Source of the DNA: Solirubrobacter sp963792915
GTDB lineage: Bacteria; Actinomycetota; Thermoleophilia; Solirubrobacterales; Solirubrobacteraceae
Length of the DNA stretch: 64,000 nucleotides
Direction: 5' to 3'
Assembly: GCA_963792915.1 (NCBI GenBank)
Contig: CAWBYD010000007.1
Span: 558,001-622,000, forward strand
Below the pieces are notes generated by a model. That model was not told the DNA's origin. It saw only the letters and a program-made list of their open reading frames with translations, and searched no databases. A program made the position numbers and the translations under genes. Of the stretch, positions 7,760-16,974 are shown in pieces. Position 1 is the first letter of the stretch. Each line of letters begins with the position of its first letter.

Positions 7760-10110
7760 TGCGACCTCAGCAGCATCTCGGCGTGGCGCTCGAGGTCCAC
7801 GTACGGCTCGCCGCTGACGTCGACGGCGACCCGACGGATCGTTCCGCCCGTGAACGCGTAGGGCGACTCGCCCGGGTAGTCGTCGGTGACGGGCTCGCCT
7901 CCGTGGCGGCCGACGAAGAGCGGCGCGCCGGCGATCGCGAACGCGCCGAGCTGCGTCGTGATCGCGCCCTCGCCGACCTCGGTGTCGCCGTGGTACAAGC
8001 TCAGCGTGCCGGTGGCGCACATCGGCTCGTTGCCCTGCTTGTCGAAGGACGCCGACAGGATCAGCTGCTCGCCCGTCGGCAGCTCCTCCTCGGCGACGAT
8101 CAGCTGCTCCTCGGCGCCGACGAAGTTGTTCACATAGTGCAGCCGGTTGTCCTTGACGTACAGGGCGTGCCCGCCGAAGCGGCTGCCGTGCGCGAAGATC
8201 ACCCCCTCGGCCCCCGGCCCCGGGATGTCGACCAGCGCGCCGATCACGAACGAGCGGTTCTTGACGTTGACCGCCTGCCACTCCGGGATGGGGGAGTTGC
8301 TCGGGAAGTAGACGTACCGGTCTCGCGGCGCGGTCAGCTGCGGACGGGGTTCCATCAGGATCTCCACCGGGGTGCGGTCATCGAGGGGGAAGGCGCCGTT
8401 CGCGCCCGCCTCCGAGAACCAGATGTTGATCAGCTCCCGCAGCCGGTCCGGCTGCTCGGCCGCCAGGTCGAGCACCTCGGAGCGGTCGGCGTCCGTGTTG
8501 TAGAGCTCCCACTCGTCGTCGTTGAAGTGGCCCCACCCGGCGATGCACGGATGGGTGGTGACGGCCTTCCAGCCCTCGTGCCAGATCGAGCGCGAGCCGA
8601 GCATGGCGTAGAACTGCGTCTTGCGGGTGGACTCGGCCGCGGCGTCGTCGAAGCTGCCGCGCATGCTGACGCCGTCATACGGCGACTGGGTGTGGCCCTT
8701 GATCGTCCCCGGGGGCTCGATGCCGAGCACGTCGAGGACGGTCGGCACGAGATCGATCGCGTGGTGGTACTGATCGCGGATCTCGCCGCGCGCCTTGATG
8801 CCCGCCGGCCAGGAGACGATGCACGGGTCGCAGGTCCCGCCGTTGAACTCGTAGCGCTTCCACATCTTGAACGGCGTGTTGAACGCCATCGCCCAGCCGG
8901 TCGGGTAGTGGTTGTACGTCTTCGTGCCGCCCAGCTCGTCGATCATCGCCAGGTTCTGCTCGAGGTCGTCCGGAACCCCGTTGGCGAACTTCATCTCGTT
9001 GACCGAGCCGTTCGGGCCGCCCTCGCCGCTCGCGCCGTTGTCGGAGACGACGAGGATCATGGTGTTCTCGAGCTCGCCGGTCTCGTCGAGGTCGTCGAGC
9101 AGGCGGCCGAGGTGGAAGTCGGCGTGCCCGAGGAAGCCCGCGTAGACCTCGGCCATGCGGCAGAAGAGCTTCTTCTCTTCGTCGTTGAGCGAGTCCCAGG
9201 GCCGCGTGTAATCGAGCTGCGGGAACGGCTTGCCCTCCGGCCCCGTGCGCGTCTCGGGCGTCCCGATCGGGTTGATCGGCGGCAGCTCGGTCTCCTGCGG
9301 GACGATCCCGAGCTCCTTCTGCTTGGACAGCGTCTGCTCGCGGATCGCCTCATAGCCGATGTCGAAGCGTCCCTTGAACCGCTCGATCCACTCCCTCGGC
9401 GCGTGGTGCGGCGCGTGGCAGGCCCCGGGCGCGTAGTAGAGGAAGAACGGCTTCTCGGGCGCGACGGCCTTGGAGTCGCGAATGAACTCCAGCGCCTTGT
9501 CGGTGATGTCCTCGGTGAGGTGGTAGCCCTCCTCGGGCGTCTTGGGCTGGTCGACAAGGTGGTTGTCATAGACGAGGTCGGGATACCACTGGTTCGTCTC
9601 GGCGCCGAGAAAGCCGTACCAGCGCTCGAAGCCGCGCCCCGTCGGCCAGTTGCGGCGCGGGGCGGCGAGGTTCATCTCGTCGGTCGGGCAGAGGTGCCAC
9701 TTGCCCACCATGTAGGTGTTCCACCCGCGCTCGCCGAGCACTTCGGAGAGCATCCCGTTCTCCGGCGGGATCGTCCCGCTGGCGTTCGGGAACCCGATCG
9801 CCGCCTCGGTGATGCACGCCATGCTGTTGCGGGTGTGATTGCGGCCGGTGAGCAGGCACGAGCGCGTGGGCGAGCACAGCGCGGTGGTGTGGAACTGCGT
9901 GTAGCGAAGCCCTGCATCCACGATCCGGTCGATGTTCGGCGTCTCGATCGGCCCGCCGTAGCAGCTCATCGCCGAGAAGCCGACATCGTCGAGCACCACA
10001 TACAGGACGTTCGGCGCGCCCGCCGGAGCGCGCAGCGGCTCAAACGGCGTCCAGTCGGCCGTCGAATCTCGCACATCGACGTTGATCACGCCTTTGAACG
10101 GCACTCGCAT
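7756..10110 (-). CDS. arylsulfatase (formylglycine type)
   Basis: A 784-residue sulfatase. The metal-binding pair is Asp41-Asp42 in NVLYVVLDDVGFS. The modification motif is CSPTRSCLLTGR with Cys79, which must be converted to formylglycine for activity. A GKWHL segment and the VVSDNGASGEGG motif complete the active site. The C-terminal about 200 residues form a beta-rich extension of the kind seen in long actinobacterial sulfatases. There is no signal peptide, so it is probably cytoplasmic. The modifying enzyme is encoded just upstream on the same strand (gap 142 bp), and a HAD hydrolase is coupled behind it. It hydrolyses sulfate esters; the substrate is unknown. Confidence 0.93.
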   Translation of the reverse strand: MRVPFKGVINVDVRDSTADWTPFEPLRAPAGAPNVLYVVLDDVGFSAMSCYGGPIETPNIDRIVDAGLRYTQFHTTALCSPTRSCLLTGRNHTRNSMACITEAAIGFPNASGTIPPENGMLSEVLGERGWNTYMVGKWHLCPTDEMNLAAPRRNWPTGRGFERWYGFLGAETNQWYPDLVYDNHLVDQPKTPEEGYHLTEDITDKALEFIRDSKAVAPEKPFFLYYAPGACHAPHHAPREWIERFKGRFDIGYEAIREQTLSKQKELGIVPQETELPPINPIGTPETRTGPEGKPFPQLDYTRPWDSLNDEEKKLFCRMAEVYAGFLGHADFHLGRLLDDLDETGELENTMILVVSDNGASGEGGPNGSVNEMKFANGVPDDLEQNLAMIDELGGTKTYNHYPTGWAMAFNTPFKMWKRYEFNGGTCDPCIVSWPAGIKARGEIRDQYHHAIDLVPTVLDVLGIEPPGTIKGHTQSPYDGVSMRGSFDDAAAESTRKTQFYAMLGSRSIWHEGWKAVTTHPCIAGWGHFNDDEWELYNTDADRSEVLDLAAEQPDRLRELINIWFSEAGANGAFPLDDRTPVEILMEPRPQLTAPRDRYVYFPSNSPIPEWQAVNVKNRSFVIGALVDIPGPGAEGVIFAHGSRFGGHALYVKDNRLHYVNNFVGAEEQLIVAEEELPTGEQLILSASFDKQGNEPMCATGTLSLYHGDTEVGEGAITTQLGAFAIAGAPLFVGRHGGEPVTDDYPGESPYAFTGGTIRRVAVDVSGEPYVDLERHAEMLLRSQ

Positions 10111-10252
10111 CCGCTGCCCCTTCCAGGTCGAGCTCAGCTCTTCGTCTCGTCACTCGACCGCGCCTATGGAACCGACCCGAGCAGACTCGGTTGGCCGCGG
10201 GTGAGGGGGCATCATCCCGCACGGGTGAGCGACCCCCCGGCCGGACGAGCTC

Positions 10253-11191
10253 CTACTCGGTTCTGATCACGCAGCGGAAACCGATGTGTCCGGTCGACGT
10301 GTCGACCGCCTCGCCCTGGCGGGCGGCCGGCCGGTAGCGCAGGCAATAGTTCGGGGCGCATAGGTGCGAACCGCCCTTGGTGACCCGGCGCGGGATCCCG
10401 CCCCCCGGCTCATCCGTTCGGTAGCTGTCGGACACCGGCGCCGGCACGCGCGGATTGCGCGGCACGCAGCAGGGGTGCTCCGGCGGCTCGCCGCTCGGGG
10501 TCGAGTAGAAGTCGTCGGTCCATTCCCAGACGTTGCCCGCCATGTCGAACAGGCCGTAGAGGTTCGGCGGATAGGTCTTGACCGGCGAGGTGCGCAGCCA
10601 GCGGTCCGGCCGGTCGTGCTGGTACGGGAACTCGCCGTGCCACGTGTTCGCCATCAGCTCCCCGCCGGGCCTGAATTCGTCGCCCCAGCAGAAGACCGCC
10701 TGATCCAGGCCGCCACGGGCCGCGTACTCCCACTCCGCCTCGGTCGGCAGCACCTTGCCCGCCCACGCCGCGTACGCCGCCGCGTCCTCGTACGCCACGT
10801 GCACCACCGGATGGCGCCCGCGCGTATAGACGTCGCTCTCGGGCCCCTCCGGCGCCTCCCACGTCGCTCCCGGCACGTACCGCCACCACGCCGAGTAGTC
10901 ATCGAGCGAGACCGGATGCCGCGCCGGATGGAAGACCAACGATCCGGGCACCAGCAGCGCGGGATCGGCATCCGGATAGTCGGCGCGGTCGAGCGGCTGC
11001 GCTGCCTTCGTCACATACCCCGTGGCCTTCACGAAGCGCCGGAACTCGCCGACCGTCACCGGATGCTCGTCGATCCAGAAGCCATCGACCTCGACCTCCC
11101 GAACCGGCCGCTCCTCGGGATAGAAGTCGAGCGAGCCCATCCGGAATCGGCCACCGGAGACGAACACCATGCCCTCTCGCGTCCCGGCCAC
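10253..11191 (-). CDS. formylglycine-generating enzyme (sulfatase-modifying factor)
   Basis: A 312-residue FGE-sulfatase domain protein. It starts MVFVSGGRFRMGS after a short leader and contains the family hallmarks LPTEAEWEYAARGG and GNVWEWTDDFY. Near the C-terminus GGSHLCAPNYCLRYRPAAR supplies the two catalytic cysteines (278 and 283, five apart as in characterised FGEs). It oxidises the sulfatase Cys to formylglycine using copper and oxygen. Its natural client is the arylsulfatase immediately downstream, whose CSPTR motif is intact. No export signal is visible. Confidence 0.93.
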   Translation of the reverse strand: MAGTREGMVFVSGGRFRMGSLDFYPEERPVREVEVDGFWIDEHPVTVGEFRRFVKATGYVTKAAQPLDRADYPDADPALLVPGSLVFHPARHPVSLDDYSAWWRYVPGATWEAPEGPESDVYTRGRHPVVHVAYEDAAAYAAWAGKVLPTEAEWEYAARGGLDQAVFCWGDEFRPGGELMANTWHGEFPYQHDRPDRWLRTSPVKTYPPNLYGLFDMAGNVWEWTDDFYSTPSGEPPEHPCCVPRNPRVPAPVSDSYRTDEPGGGIPRRVTKGGSHLCAPNYCLRYRPAARQGEAVDTSTGHIGFRCVIRTE

Positions 11192-11925
11192 GGACCCTTC
11201 TTATCACCGCGGTCGCGGAGGGGTCTGGCCGGCGCTCTATGCGGAGGGCGGCGGCAGCGGACTGCGGTACCGGGGCGGCGGGGGCTCCGACGTCCGCCGG
11301 TGCCCCGCAGCGGCATCGTTCTGCCCGGGCGCGAGCAACTCGCTGCCGGTCACGCGTGCTGGTCGCGGGCGGGGCGGCGGCGCCAGCTTCTTGGGCAACG
11401 GCGGCGCCGCCTATAACGGCTTCGGGACCGGGCTCGCGCCGCAGAGCGCCGTGGCCGGCGAGCCGGGCCAGACGACCTCAGGCGGCGGCGGGGGCGGCGG
11501 AGGCGGCACCGGGTCGGCCGGGGGCGCGGGCGGCGCAGCGACCGCGGGTGGAACGGCGGTAGCCGGCGCGCCTGGAGATCTGGGCCAGGGCGATCCGCGC
11601 GGGGCGCTGGACCGCGTCCCTCGTGCCGCCGGCGGGCACGAGCCGGCGCCTCACCATCATCGCCACGTTCCGCGGCGATACCGGCCACCTTCCCGCGACG
11701 GCGCGGCGCTTGACTCGCGCGTAGCCGCCCGCGCCACCAACCCTCCGTCGTCGGCCGCTGCGATGATCACCGCGTGGGTTCCAATGCGTCGGCGCTGCCG
11801 TCCCAACGCGGCGAGACATGGAACGACACGGAGGCGATCGACCGCCACGCCCTCCGAGCGCGTCGCGCTCGCGATCGGGGCCAGCCGCGCCGCGTTGCGC
11901 TTCGCCGACGGCATCTGCGTCAGCG
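11192..11925 (+). other. no confident gene; glycine-rich open frame
   Basis: This 730-bp stretch has no convincing gene. The plus strand is open from 11169 to 11951 and would encode a Gly-rich stretch (for example GGGASFLGNGGAAYNGFGTG and a run of nine glycines near 11485). That resembles the Gly-rich blocks of the secreted protein at 13942-16950. There is no good start, no signal peptide, and the rest reads as random high-GC sequence. It may be a decayed fragment of a glycine-rich surface protein. Confidence 0.3.
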
Positions 11926-12333
11926 ATGAGCCCGACGCCGTTCGCTCCTGAGCGCATCGTCGCGGCGCTGAATGCGAGCGACGTCGCCCACGTGATCGTC
12001 GGCGGCCTGGCCGTCGCCGCGCACGGCGTCGTCCGCGCGACCGGCGATCTCGACCTCGTCCGGATGCCGGCGGTTGCGCCCTATCAGCACCTCCGAGCGA
12101 CGGCACTGTCCGTCGACCTCGGCGTCGGCGCGATCGCCCCGGTCTGCTCGCTCGCCGGCCTCCGCGTGGTGAAGCTCGCCTCCGGCCGCCCCGCGATCTC
12201 GTCGACGTTGCCGAACTCGACGAACTTCACCGCGGCGCATAGTTGCGTCATTTCCCTTCATGCAGCATCGGCTCGGGAGCCCCGGAGGCGCCGCGCCAGC
12301 CGCCGCCGCCGACCGCGTGCACGCCGGTGTTGA
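11926..12333 (+). pseudogene. nucleotidyltransferase remnant (AbiEii/MNT-like)
   Basis: It begins with an ATG and the segment FAPERIVAALNASDVAHVIV, followed by GGLAVAAHGVVRATGDLDLV. This is the conserved start of small nucleotidyltransferases found in MNT/HEPN and AbiEii-like antitoxin-toxin modules (GG, then D.D). After the D.D motif a long part is missing. The frame resumes with VCSLAGLRVVKLASGRP, which matches the end of the same domain, and then degenerates. I call it an internally deleted relic. No partner HEPN gene is visible. Confidence 0.55.
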
Positions 12334-12389
12334 TGTACCGGCGGGGTGAACGCGTCCTCGGCCCACGCCCGGCCCGGCGAGCCCCAGCC

Positions 12390-13766
12390 TCAGGAGGGCG
12401 GATGTTGCGCGTCGTAGTCCGCGAGCAGCTTGGCGTGCGCCTTCTGGTCTGACGGCTTGGCCATCATGAAGCGCATGTGAACCTTGTCGCGGACCTCGTC
12501 GAAGCGCTTCCACATCTGCTTCTTGTCGCGCTTGCCCATCTGCTGGTACGCGTACAGCGCCTCGTCGGCGTCCTCGACGAAGCCCTTGCCGCCGGGCGCG
12601 GTGAAGTTCTCCTCGTCCATCCCGATGCTGAGGATCTCGCGGCGCGCGCCGAGGAAGTTGCGCACGTACTGGCTGCCGACGCCGTAGCGGACGGCCTTGG
12701 CCTCGGTCAGCGCGTGCGCGATCACGTGCACCAGGCCGGCGTGGCCCTGGTTGAAGGCGGCCTGGCCGATGTGGACGCGGGCCGGGCCCTTGAGCTCGTC
12801 GTAGTCGACGATGAAGTCGTCCGGCCGGCTGAGGTCGACAGACACGTCCAGCACCCCCTCGTCGCCCAGGTCGTGATAATCGATCAGCAACTGGACGGCC
12901 GCGTCCTCGTTGCCGCCGGCGATCAGGCGCGTCGTGATCTCGTGCAACGTGGCGTCGCTGATCATGCCGTCGGCCGCGACACCCTGGAGGTTGGTCGCCT
13001 GGAACTCGGCGATGAACTGGGCCATATCCTCGGTCATCCCCATCGGAGCGCCGGGCAGCAACGCTTGGAGCGTGACCTCGGAGCGGAAGTCGTCGATCTT
13101 CGACTGGTTGAACGCCGCCGCGGCCTGCGCCTCGGCCTGCGTGAGGCGCTTGGGCGCCTGCTGGGGGACGCTGGTGATCGCACCGGTGAACGCGCTGCCG
13201 ACCGCCGTCGAGGCCGTCGTGAGGTCCACCAGCGCGGACGGGCCCACCTCGATCACCTGCAGCCCGCCGAGCTTCGGCGTGACCTGGATGTCGGTCGTGA
13301 GTTGGGCGTCGTAGCGAAGCGAGAAGGCGAGCAGTGTGGTGGCAACCGAGCCCCACGTGACCGCGAGGTGGATCGCCGCGTCCTGGCGGCCGTTGGAGAC
13401 GAGGGCCCCGAAGATCTGCTCCATCGTCTGCTGATCGACGATTCCGCTGCCGCCGGGCCCCTGGAACCGGGCGACGGCCTGCGCGCTCGCGGCATCGAAC
13501 GTGCCGCTGATCGGTGCGCGGACGGCCCCCTGCACGATCCGTATGGCATTCGCGTCGAACTTTCCCGCTTGACCCGCCTGGGCGGCGAGCGCGGCGTCCA
13601 CCTGTGCCTGCGTGAGTGGGTCCTTCGGCTTGCGAGCGAGCGCCGAGCGCTGGATCGCGGCGCTCATCGCGGCGTTGCCGGCCGTGGCGAGCACGCCGTG
13701 CACGGGCTGCGCCACCGGCGCCGCGCTCGGCTGCTCGTCGGGGCCCGGGGCGCGGCGCATCTTCAT
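12390..13766 (-). CDS. hypothetical protein with peptidoglycan-binding-like domain
   Basis: A 458-residue protein from the ATG at 13766. Its N-terminus is proline/alanine-rich (APGPDEQPSAAPVAQPVHGV) and includes TAGNAAMSAAIQRSALARK. That resembles the GN..(V/M)..(L/I)QR leader of DUF4157-type proteins linked to contractile injection systems. Residues about 50-110 resemble a PG_binding_1 repeat (AVRAPISGTFDAASAQAVAR), and a second similar repeat appears near the middle (MTEDMAQFIAEFQATNLQGV then AADGMISDATLHE). The C-terminal about 130 residues are unassigned, with HVIAHALTEAKAVRYG but no true HExxH. No secretion signal is present. Function unknown. Confidence 0.6.
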   Translation of the reverse strand: MKMRRAPGPDEQPSAAPVAQPVHGVLATAGNAAMSAAIQRSALARKPKDPLTQAQVDAALAAQAGQAGKFDANAIRIVQGAVRAPISGTFDAASAQAVARFQGPGGSGIVDQQTMEQIFGALVSNGRQDAAIHLAVTWGSVATTLLAFSLRYDAQLTTDIQVTPKLGGLQVIEVGPSALVDLTTASTAVGSAFTGAITSVPQQAPKRLTQAEAQAAAAFNQSKIDDFRSEVTLQALLPGAPMGMTEDMAQFIAEFQATNLQGVAADGMISDATLHEITTRLIAGGNEDAAVQLLIDYHDLGDEGVLDVSVDLSRPDDFIVDYDELKGPARVHIGQAAFNQGHAGLVHVIAHALTEAKAVRYGVGSQYVRNFLGARREILSIGMDEENFTAPGGKGFVEDADEALYAYQQMGKRDKKQMWKRFDEVRDKVHMRFMMAKPSDQKAHAKLLADYDAQHPPS

Positions 13767-13941
13767 GGCGCGAACATAGCCCGCCCTGATGGCGGAAACC
13801 TTGGAGACGACGCCAAGGTCGGCGCCCTCCGGCTCCGCTGCGATGTGTCGCGCCAACGCAGCGCGACGGCGTGTTGCCCCCGCCCGGCCGGGGAGAACAC
13901 GCCGCGCGCCACGCGATGGCGTCAAGCGCCGTTGACAGGCG

Positions 13942-16900
13942 TCAGCGATGGGCGGCCCTGAGGGTGAGGCGGGCACGCGTGAGGACGCGGGTCGGGTCCT
14001 GGGCCAGCGTCACTTGGACGGACAGCTTCCCGGAGCGGGCCAGCTGCGCGCGGCCGGTGGCGTTGAGCCGGAGCGTGATCGTCCGCGTCGCACCGGCGGC
14101 GAGCTTGAACGGCGCCCCTGCCACGGTGCTGGTGTGCACCGTCTCGGTCGCCCGGCCGGCGCACGCGCCGCTGGTGCACCGGATGGTGAAGCGGACCTGG
14201 TTGCGATGGATCAGGGCCGGAGCTCGCACGATCCTTACGACGCCGGACCGCGGGACGGTGGTGGTTTCGCCGCCCGGGACGGTCGAGTTGTCCGGCGCGG
14301 GCGGCCCGGCCGCGGTGTGGCTCGTGTCTGGCGCGGGAGTGGTCCTGATTCGCAGACAGCCGGTGCAGGTCGCGGTCGCGGCGCCTTCGGTGACCGTGAC
14401 GTCGTATGCGCCCGCGGGGACGTGTGCGGGTGCGGAGACCTGCGCGGTGAGTTTCGACGCGTCCTTGACCGTCACGGAGGAGAACGTGATCCGCTTGTCT
14501 GACGCGGCCACCTGCAGACCCGGCAAGAACCGCCGGCCGGTCACGCTCACCGCCACGTCATTGTCGCTCTCAGTGAGCTCCCCCGGCGTGAGGCTGGTGA
14601 TGGCCAGGCTGGCGGCGCTGATGGTGAGTTTGAGCGAGCGGCCGGCGGTCTGGGATGGCTCGCCGAGGTCATTCACGCGGACGCTGAAGTCGGCCGTGCC
14701 GGTGCTGGTCGGGGTGCCGCGGATCTCGCCCGTGGTGGCGTCCAGCTCCAAGCCCGCGGGCAGGGCTCCCGAGCTCAACGACCATGTGTACGGCCCGACA
14801 CCGCCGGTGGGCGCGAGCGTGGCGGAGTACGGCTCGCCGACCTCGACGGCGGGCAGGCTCGTCGTCTTCACCGAGAGCTGCCCGATCACGCTGACCAGGG
14901 TCTGCGGGGACGAGGACGGGGTGAAGACGCTGTCGCCCCCGAAGCTCGCGTAGACATGGTGGGTGCCCTCCGGCAGCGTCGTCGTGAGCGTGGCGGTGTA
15001 GGGCGCGGTCACGCTCGGCGCCACCGGCGCGCCGATCGCATCGCCGGTGTCGGCGTCGATGAAGGAGACCGAGCCGACCGGCGTGGTGCCTGCGGGGGCG
15101 TCGGACGGCGCGACGGTGGCCGTCAGCGTGACGGGCTGACCGGCGACGACCGCGCCGGCGCTCGACGCGATCTCGGTAGTGGTGGCCGGCGCCTGCACCC
15201 AGGAGATGCGCACGGTGCCGCGGCCGCCGAGCGAGTTGCCGAAGCTCACGTCCCGCGCGGACTGGGCCCAGGTCGAGCTGCCCGCGCCGCCGCCGCCGGC
15301 AGTCAGCGCGCAGTTGTAGCCGGTGCACTGCTGGCCGGCGCCGCCGCCGCGGGCACCGCCGCCACCGCCACCGCCGGTTCCGCGGAGATCGCCGAACGTG
15401 TTGTCCGCCGCGGTTTCGCCGTTGGCGGCGTCTACGGACGCGAAGGTTCCGCCCGCCCCGTTGGCGCGGCCGGAGGTCGACAGGCCAGAGCCGTACAGGC
15501 CGTTGCCGTCGCCGGCCTCGCCGGTCCCGAGGGGGTTGCCGGCATTGCCGCCGCGGCCGCCGTTGTCGCCTGGGAAAGCGGCATCGGAACCGCCGCCGCC
15601 CCCGCCGCCGGCGACGAGCAGCACGGTCGCCGTCGTCGTGTCGGTCACCAGCGTGGCGGCTCCGCCGCCGCCGCCGGTGGTGCCGACGTAGTCGGTGCCG
15701 CCGAACGGGATGGTGTCCCCGCCGTCGTGGGCGGTGACCGAGCCCCCGTTGCCGCCCTTGCCGGCGAGGGTCGCGAGCCCGCCAGAGCCGCCGGGGATCG
15801 GGTCGTATACGAGATCGGCGGGCGCGTTGCCGTTGCCGCCGGCACGGCCGGCGTCGATCGTCAGGGTGTCGCCGGGGGTGACCGGCACGCGCTCGCGGAT
15901 CACGGCCCCGTAGCCCCCGCGCGACGCGACGGTGTCCGCGCTGGAGGCCGCGCCCGCACCGCCTGACGCGCCCGAGACGGTGAGGGTGAGCTCCCGCACG
16001 CCGGCGGGCACGGTGAACTGCTGCAGGCTCGTGAAGGTCGCGTTGTGCGGCACGCCGGCCGGGGGAGCGGGATCCCAGGAGACGACGACGCCGCCGTAGC
16101 CGGGCGTGCCGTTGGTCACGAGCACGTTCGAGGCGAGCGAGGACCAGGTCGAGGTGCCGGCGCCGCCGCCGCCTCCGCCGCCGGCGCCGGCGCCGTTGCG
16201 GCCGCTCGATCCGCCGCTGCCGCCCATCAGGCCGCCACCGCCGCCGCCGCCCGTACCGGCCGAGCTGCCCGGGACCTCACCCGCGCCGCCCACGCCTGCG
16301 GGGCCGTTGGGCTCTCCACACGCACCGCCGGCGCCGCCGCCGGGCCCGTTGCCGTACTCGCCGTGGCCCCGGTCCGGATCGCAGTGCCCGCTGTCGCTGG
16401 TCCCGGCGTCGCCGCCCTGGCCGCCGTTGGTGCCGTCGGACTGCGAGCCGCCGCCTCCGCCGCCGCCCCCGCCGGCGGCGAGCAGGAGCGGCTGGCCGGC
16501 CTTGTCGATGACGACGGTCGCGCCGCCCCCGCCGCCACCGGCGGTGCCGTCGAGCGTCCGCTGGTTGACCGTCCCGCCGCTACCGCCGGTAAAGCGGGAG
16601 GCGCCGGCCCGGCCGCCGTCACCGGCGACCTGGTCGTTGGCCGCTCCGCCGCGGCCCCCGACGTCGATCGTCAGCGGGTCGCCGGGGGTCACGGGCACGT
16701 CGAGGTCGATCTTCGATCCGAGGCCGCCGGGTGCCGCGTAGAGGCCCGTGCGGGACCCGCCGGCGCCGCCGCTGCCGCCCCAGGCCGTCAGATGGAGCTG
16801 ATGGATGCCGGCCGGCACGGTGAACGTCTGCGCGCCGCCGTCGAACCCGAACGAGCGCGAGACCGGCGCGGCCGACGCGGACGCCGCCGGGACGAGCAAC

Positions 16901-16950
16901 CCGATGGCGAGCGCCAGCGAGACGGTGTGGAAGCGATGCTTGAGGAACAT
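13942..16950 (-). CDS. secreted glycine-rich repeat protein with Ig-like domains
   Basis: A 1002-residue secreted protein. It has a Sec signal (SLALAIGLLVPAASASA), then two long Gly-rich blocks. Each starts with a jelly-roll-like strand pattern (TFTVPAGIHQLHLTAWGGSG and QFTVPAGVRELTLTVSGASG) and ends in a tryptophan-bearing strand (YGGVVVSWDPA, RGTVRISWVQA). Next come a Big_3-type Ig repeat (PVTLTATVAPSDAPAGTTPV), a putative Ig domain (LPAGLELDATTGEIRGTPTS), an IPT/TIG-like segment and a positively charged tail (TLAQDPTRVLTRARLTLRAA). It is probably a cell-surface or matrix protein. The start at 16950 (MFLKHRF) gives a normal signal peptide. Neighbours offer no further clue. Confidence 0.8.
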   Translation of the reverse strand: MFLKHRFHTVSLALAIGLLVPAASASAAPVSRSFGFDGGAQTFTVPAGIHQLHLTAWGGSGGAGGSRTGLYAAPGGLGSKIDLDVPVTPGDPLTIDVGGRGGAANDQVAGDGGRAGASRFTGGSGGTVNQRTLDGTAGGGGGGATVVIDKAGQPLLLAAGGGGGGGGGSQSDGTNGGQGGDAGTSDSGHCDPDRGHGEYGNGPGGGAGGACGEPNGPAGVGGAGEVPGSSAGTGGGGGGGLMGGSGGSSGRNGAGAGGGGGGGAGTSTWSSLASNVLVTNGTPGYGGVVVSWDPAPPAGVPHNATFTSLQQFTVPAGVRELTLTVSGASGGAGAASSADTVASRGGYGAVIRERVPVTPGDTLTIDAGRAGGNGNAPADLVYDPIPGGSGGLATLAGKGGNGGSVTAHDGGDTIPFGGTDYVGTTGGGGGAATLVTDTTTATVLLVAGGGGGGGSDAAFPGDNGGRGGNAGNPLGTGEAGDGNGLYGSGLSTSGRANGAGGTFASVDAANGETAADNTFGDLRGTGGGGGGGARGGGAGQQCTGYNCALTAGGGGAGSSTWAQSARDVSFGNSLGGRGTVRISWVQAPATTTEIASSAGAVVAGQPVTLTATVAPSDAPAGTTPVGSVSFIDADTGDAIGAPVAPSVTAPYTATLTTTLPEGTHHVYASFGGDSVFTPSSSPQTLVSVIGQLSVKTTSLPAVEVGEPYSATLAPTGGVGPYTWSLSSGALPAGLELDATTGEIRGTPTSTGTADFSVRVNDLGEPSQTAGRSLKLTISAASLAITSLTPGELTESDNDVAVSVTGRRFLPGLQVAASDKRITFSSVTVKDASKLTAQVSAPAHVPAGAYDVTVTEGAATATCTGCLRIRTTPAPDTSHTAAGPPAPDNSTVPGGETTTVPRSGVVRIVRAPALIHRNQVRFTIRCTSGACAGRATETVHTSTVAGAPFKLAAGATRTITLRLNATGRAQLARSGKLSVQVTLAQDPTRVLTRARLTLRAAHR

Positions 16951-16974
16951 GATCTGGACTCCTTGGGGATACGG

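Noticed and set aside
7783..10266. 827-codon open frame on the plus strand opposite the arylsulfatase
   Set aside because: It mirrors the sulfatase codons; high GC keeps the antisense frame open. Composition (Arg/Val/Leu-rich) is unlike a real protein and no motif is seen.
11169..11951. 260-codon glycine-rich protein gene
   Set aside because: No signal peptide, no credible start, and about half of the frame is without any protein-like pattern; kept only as a note on possible debris.
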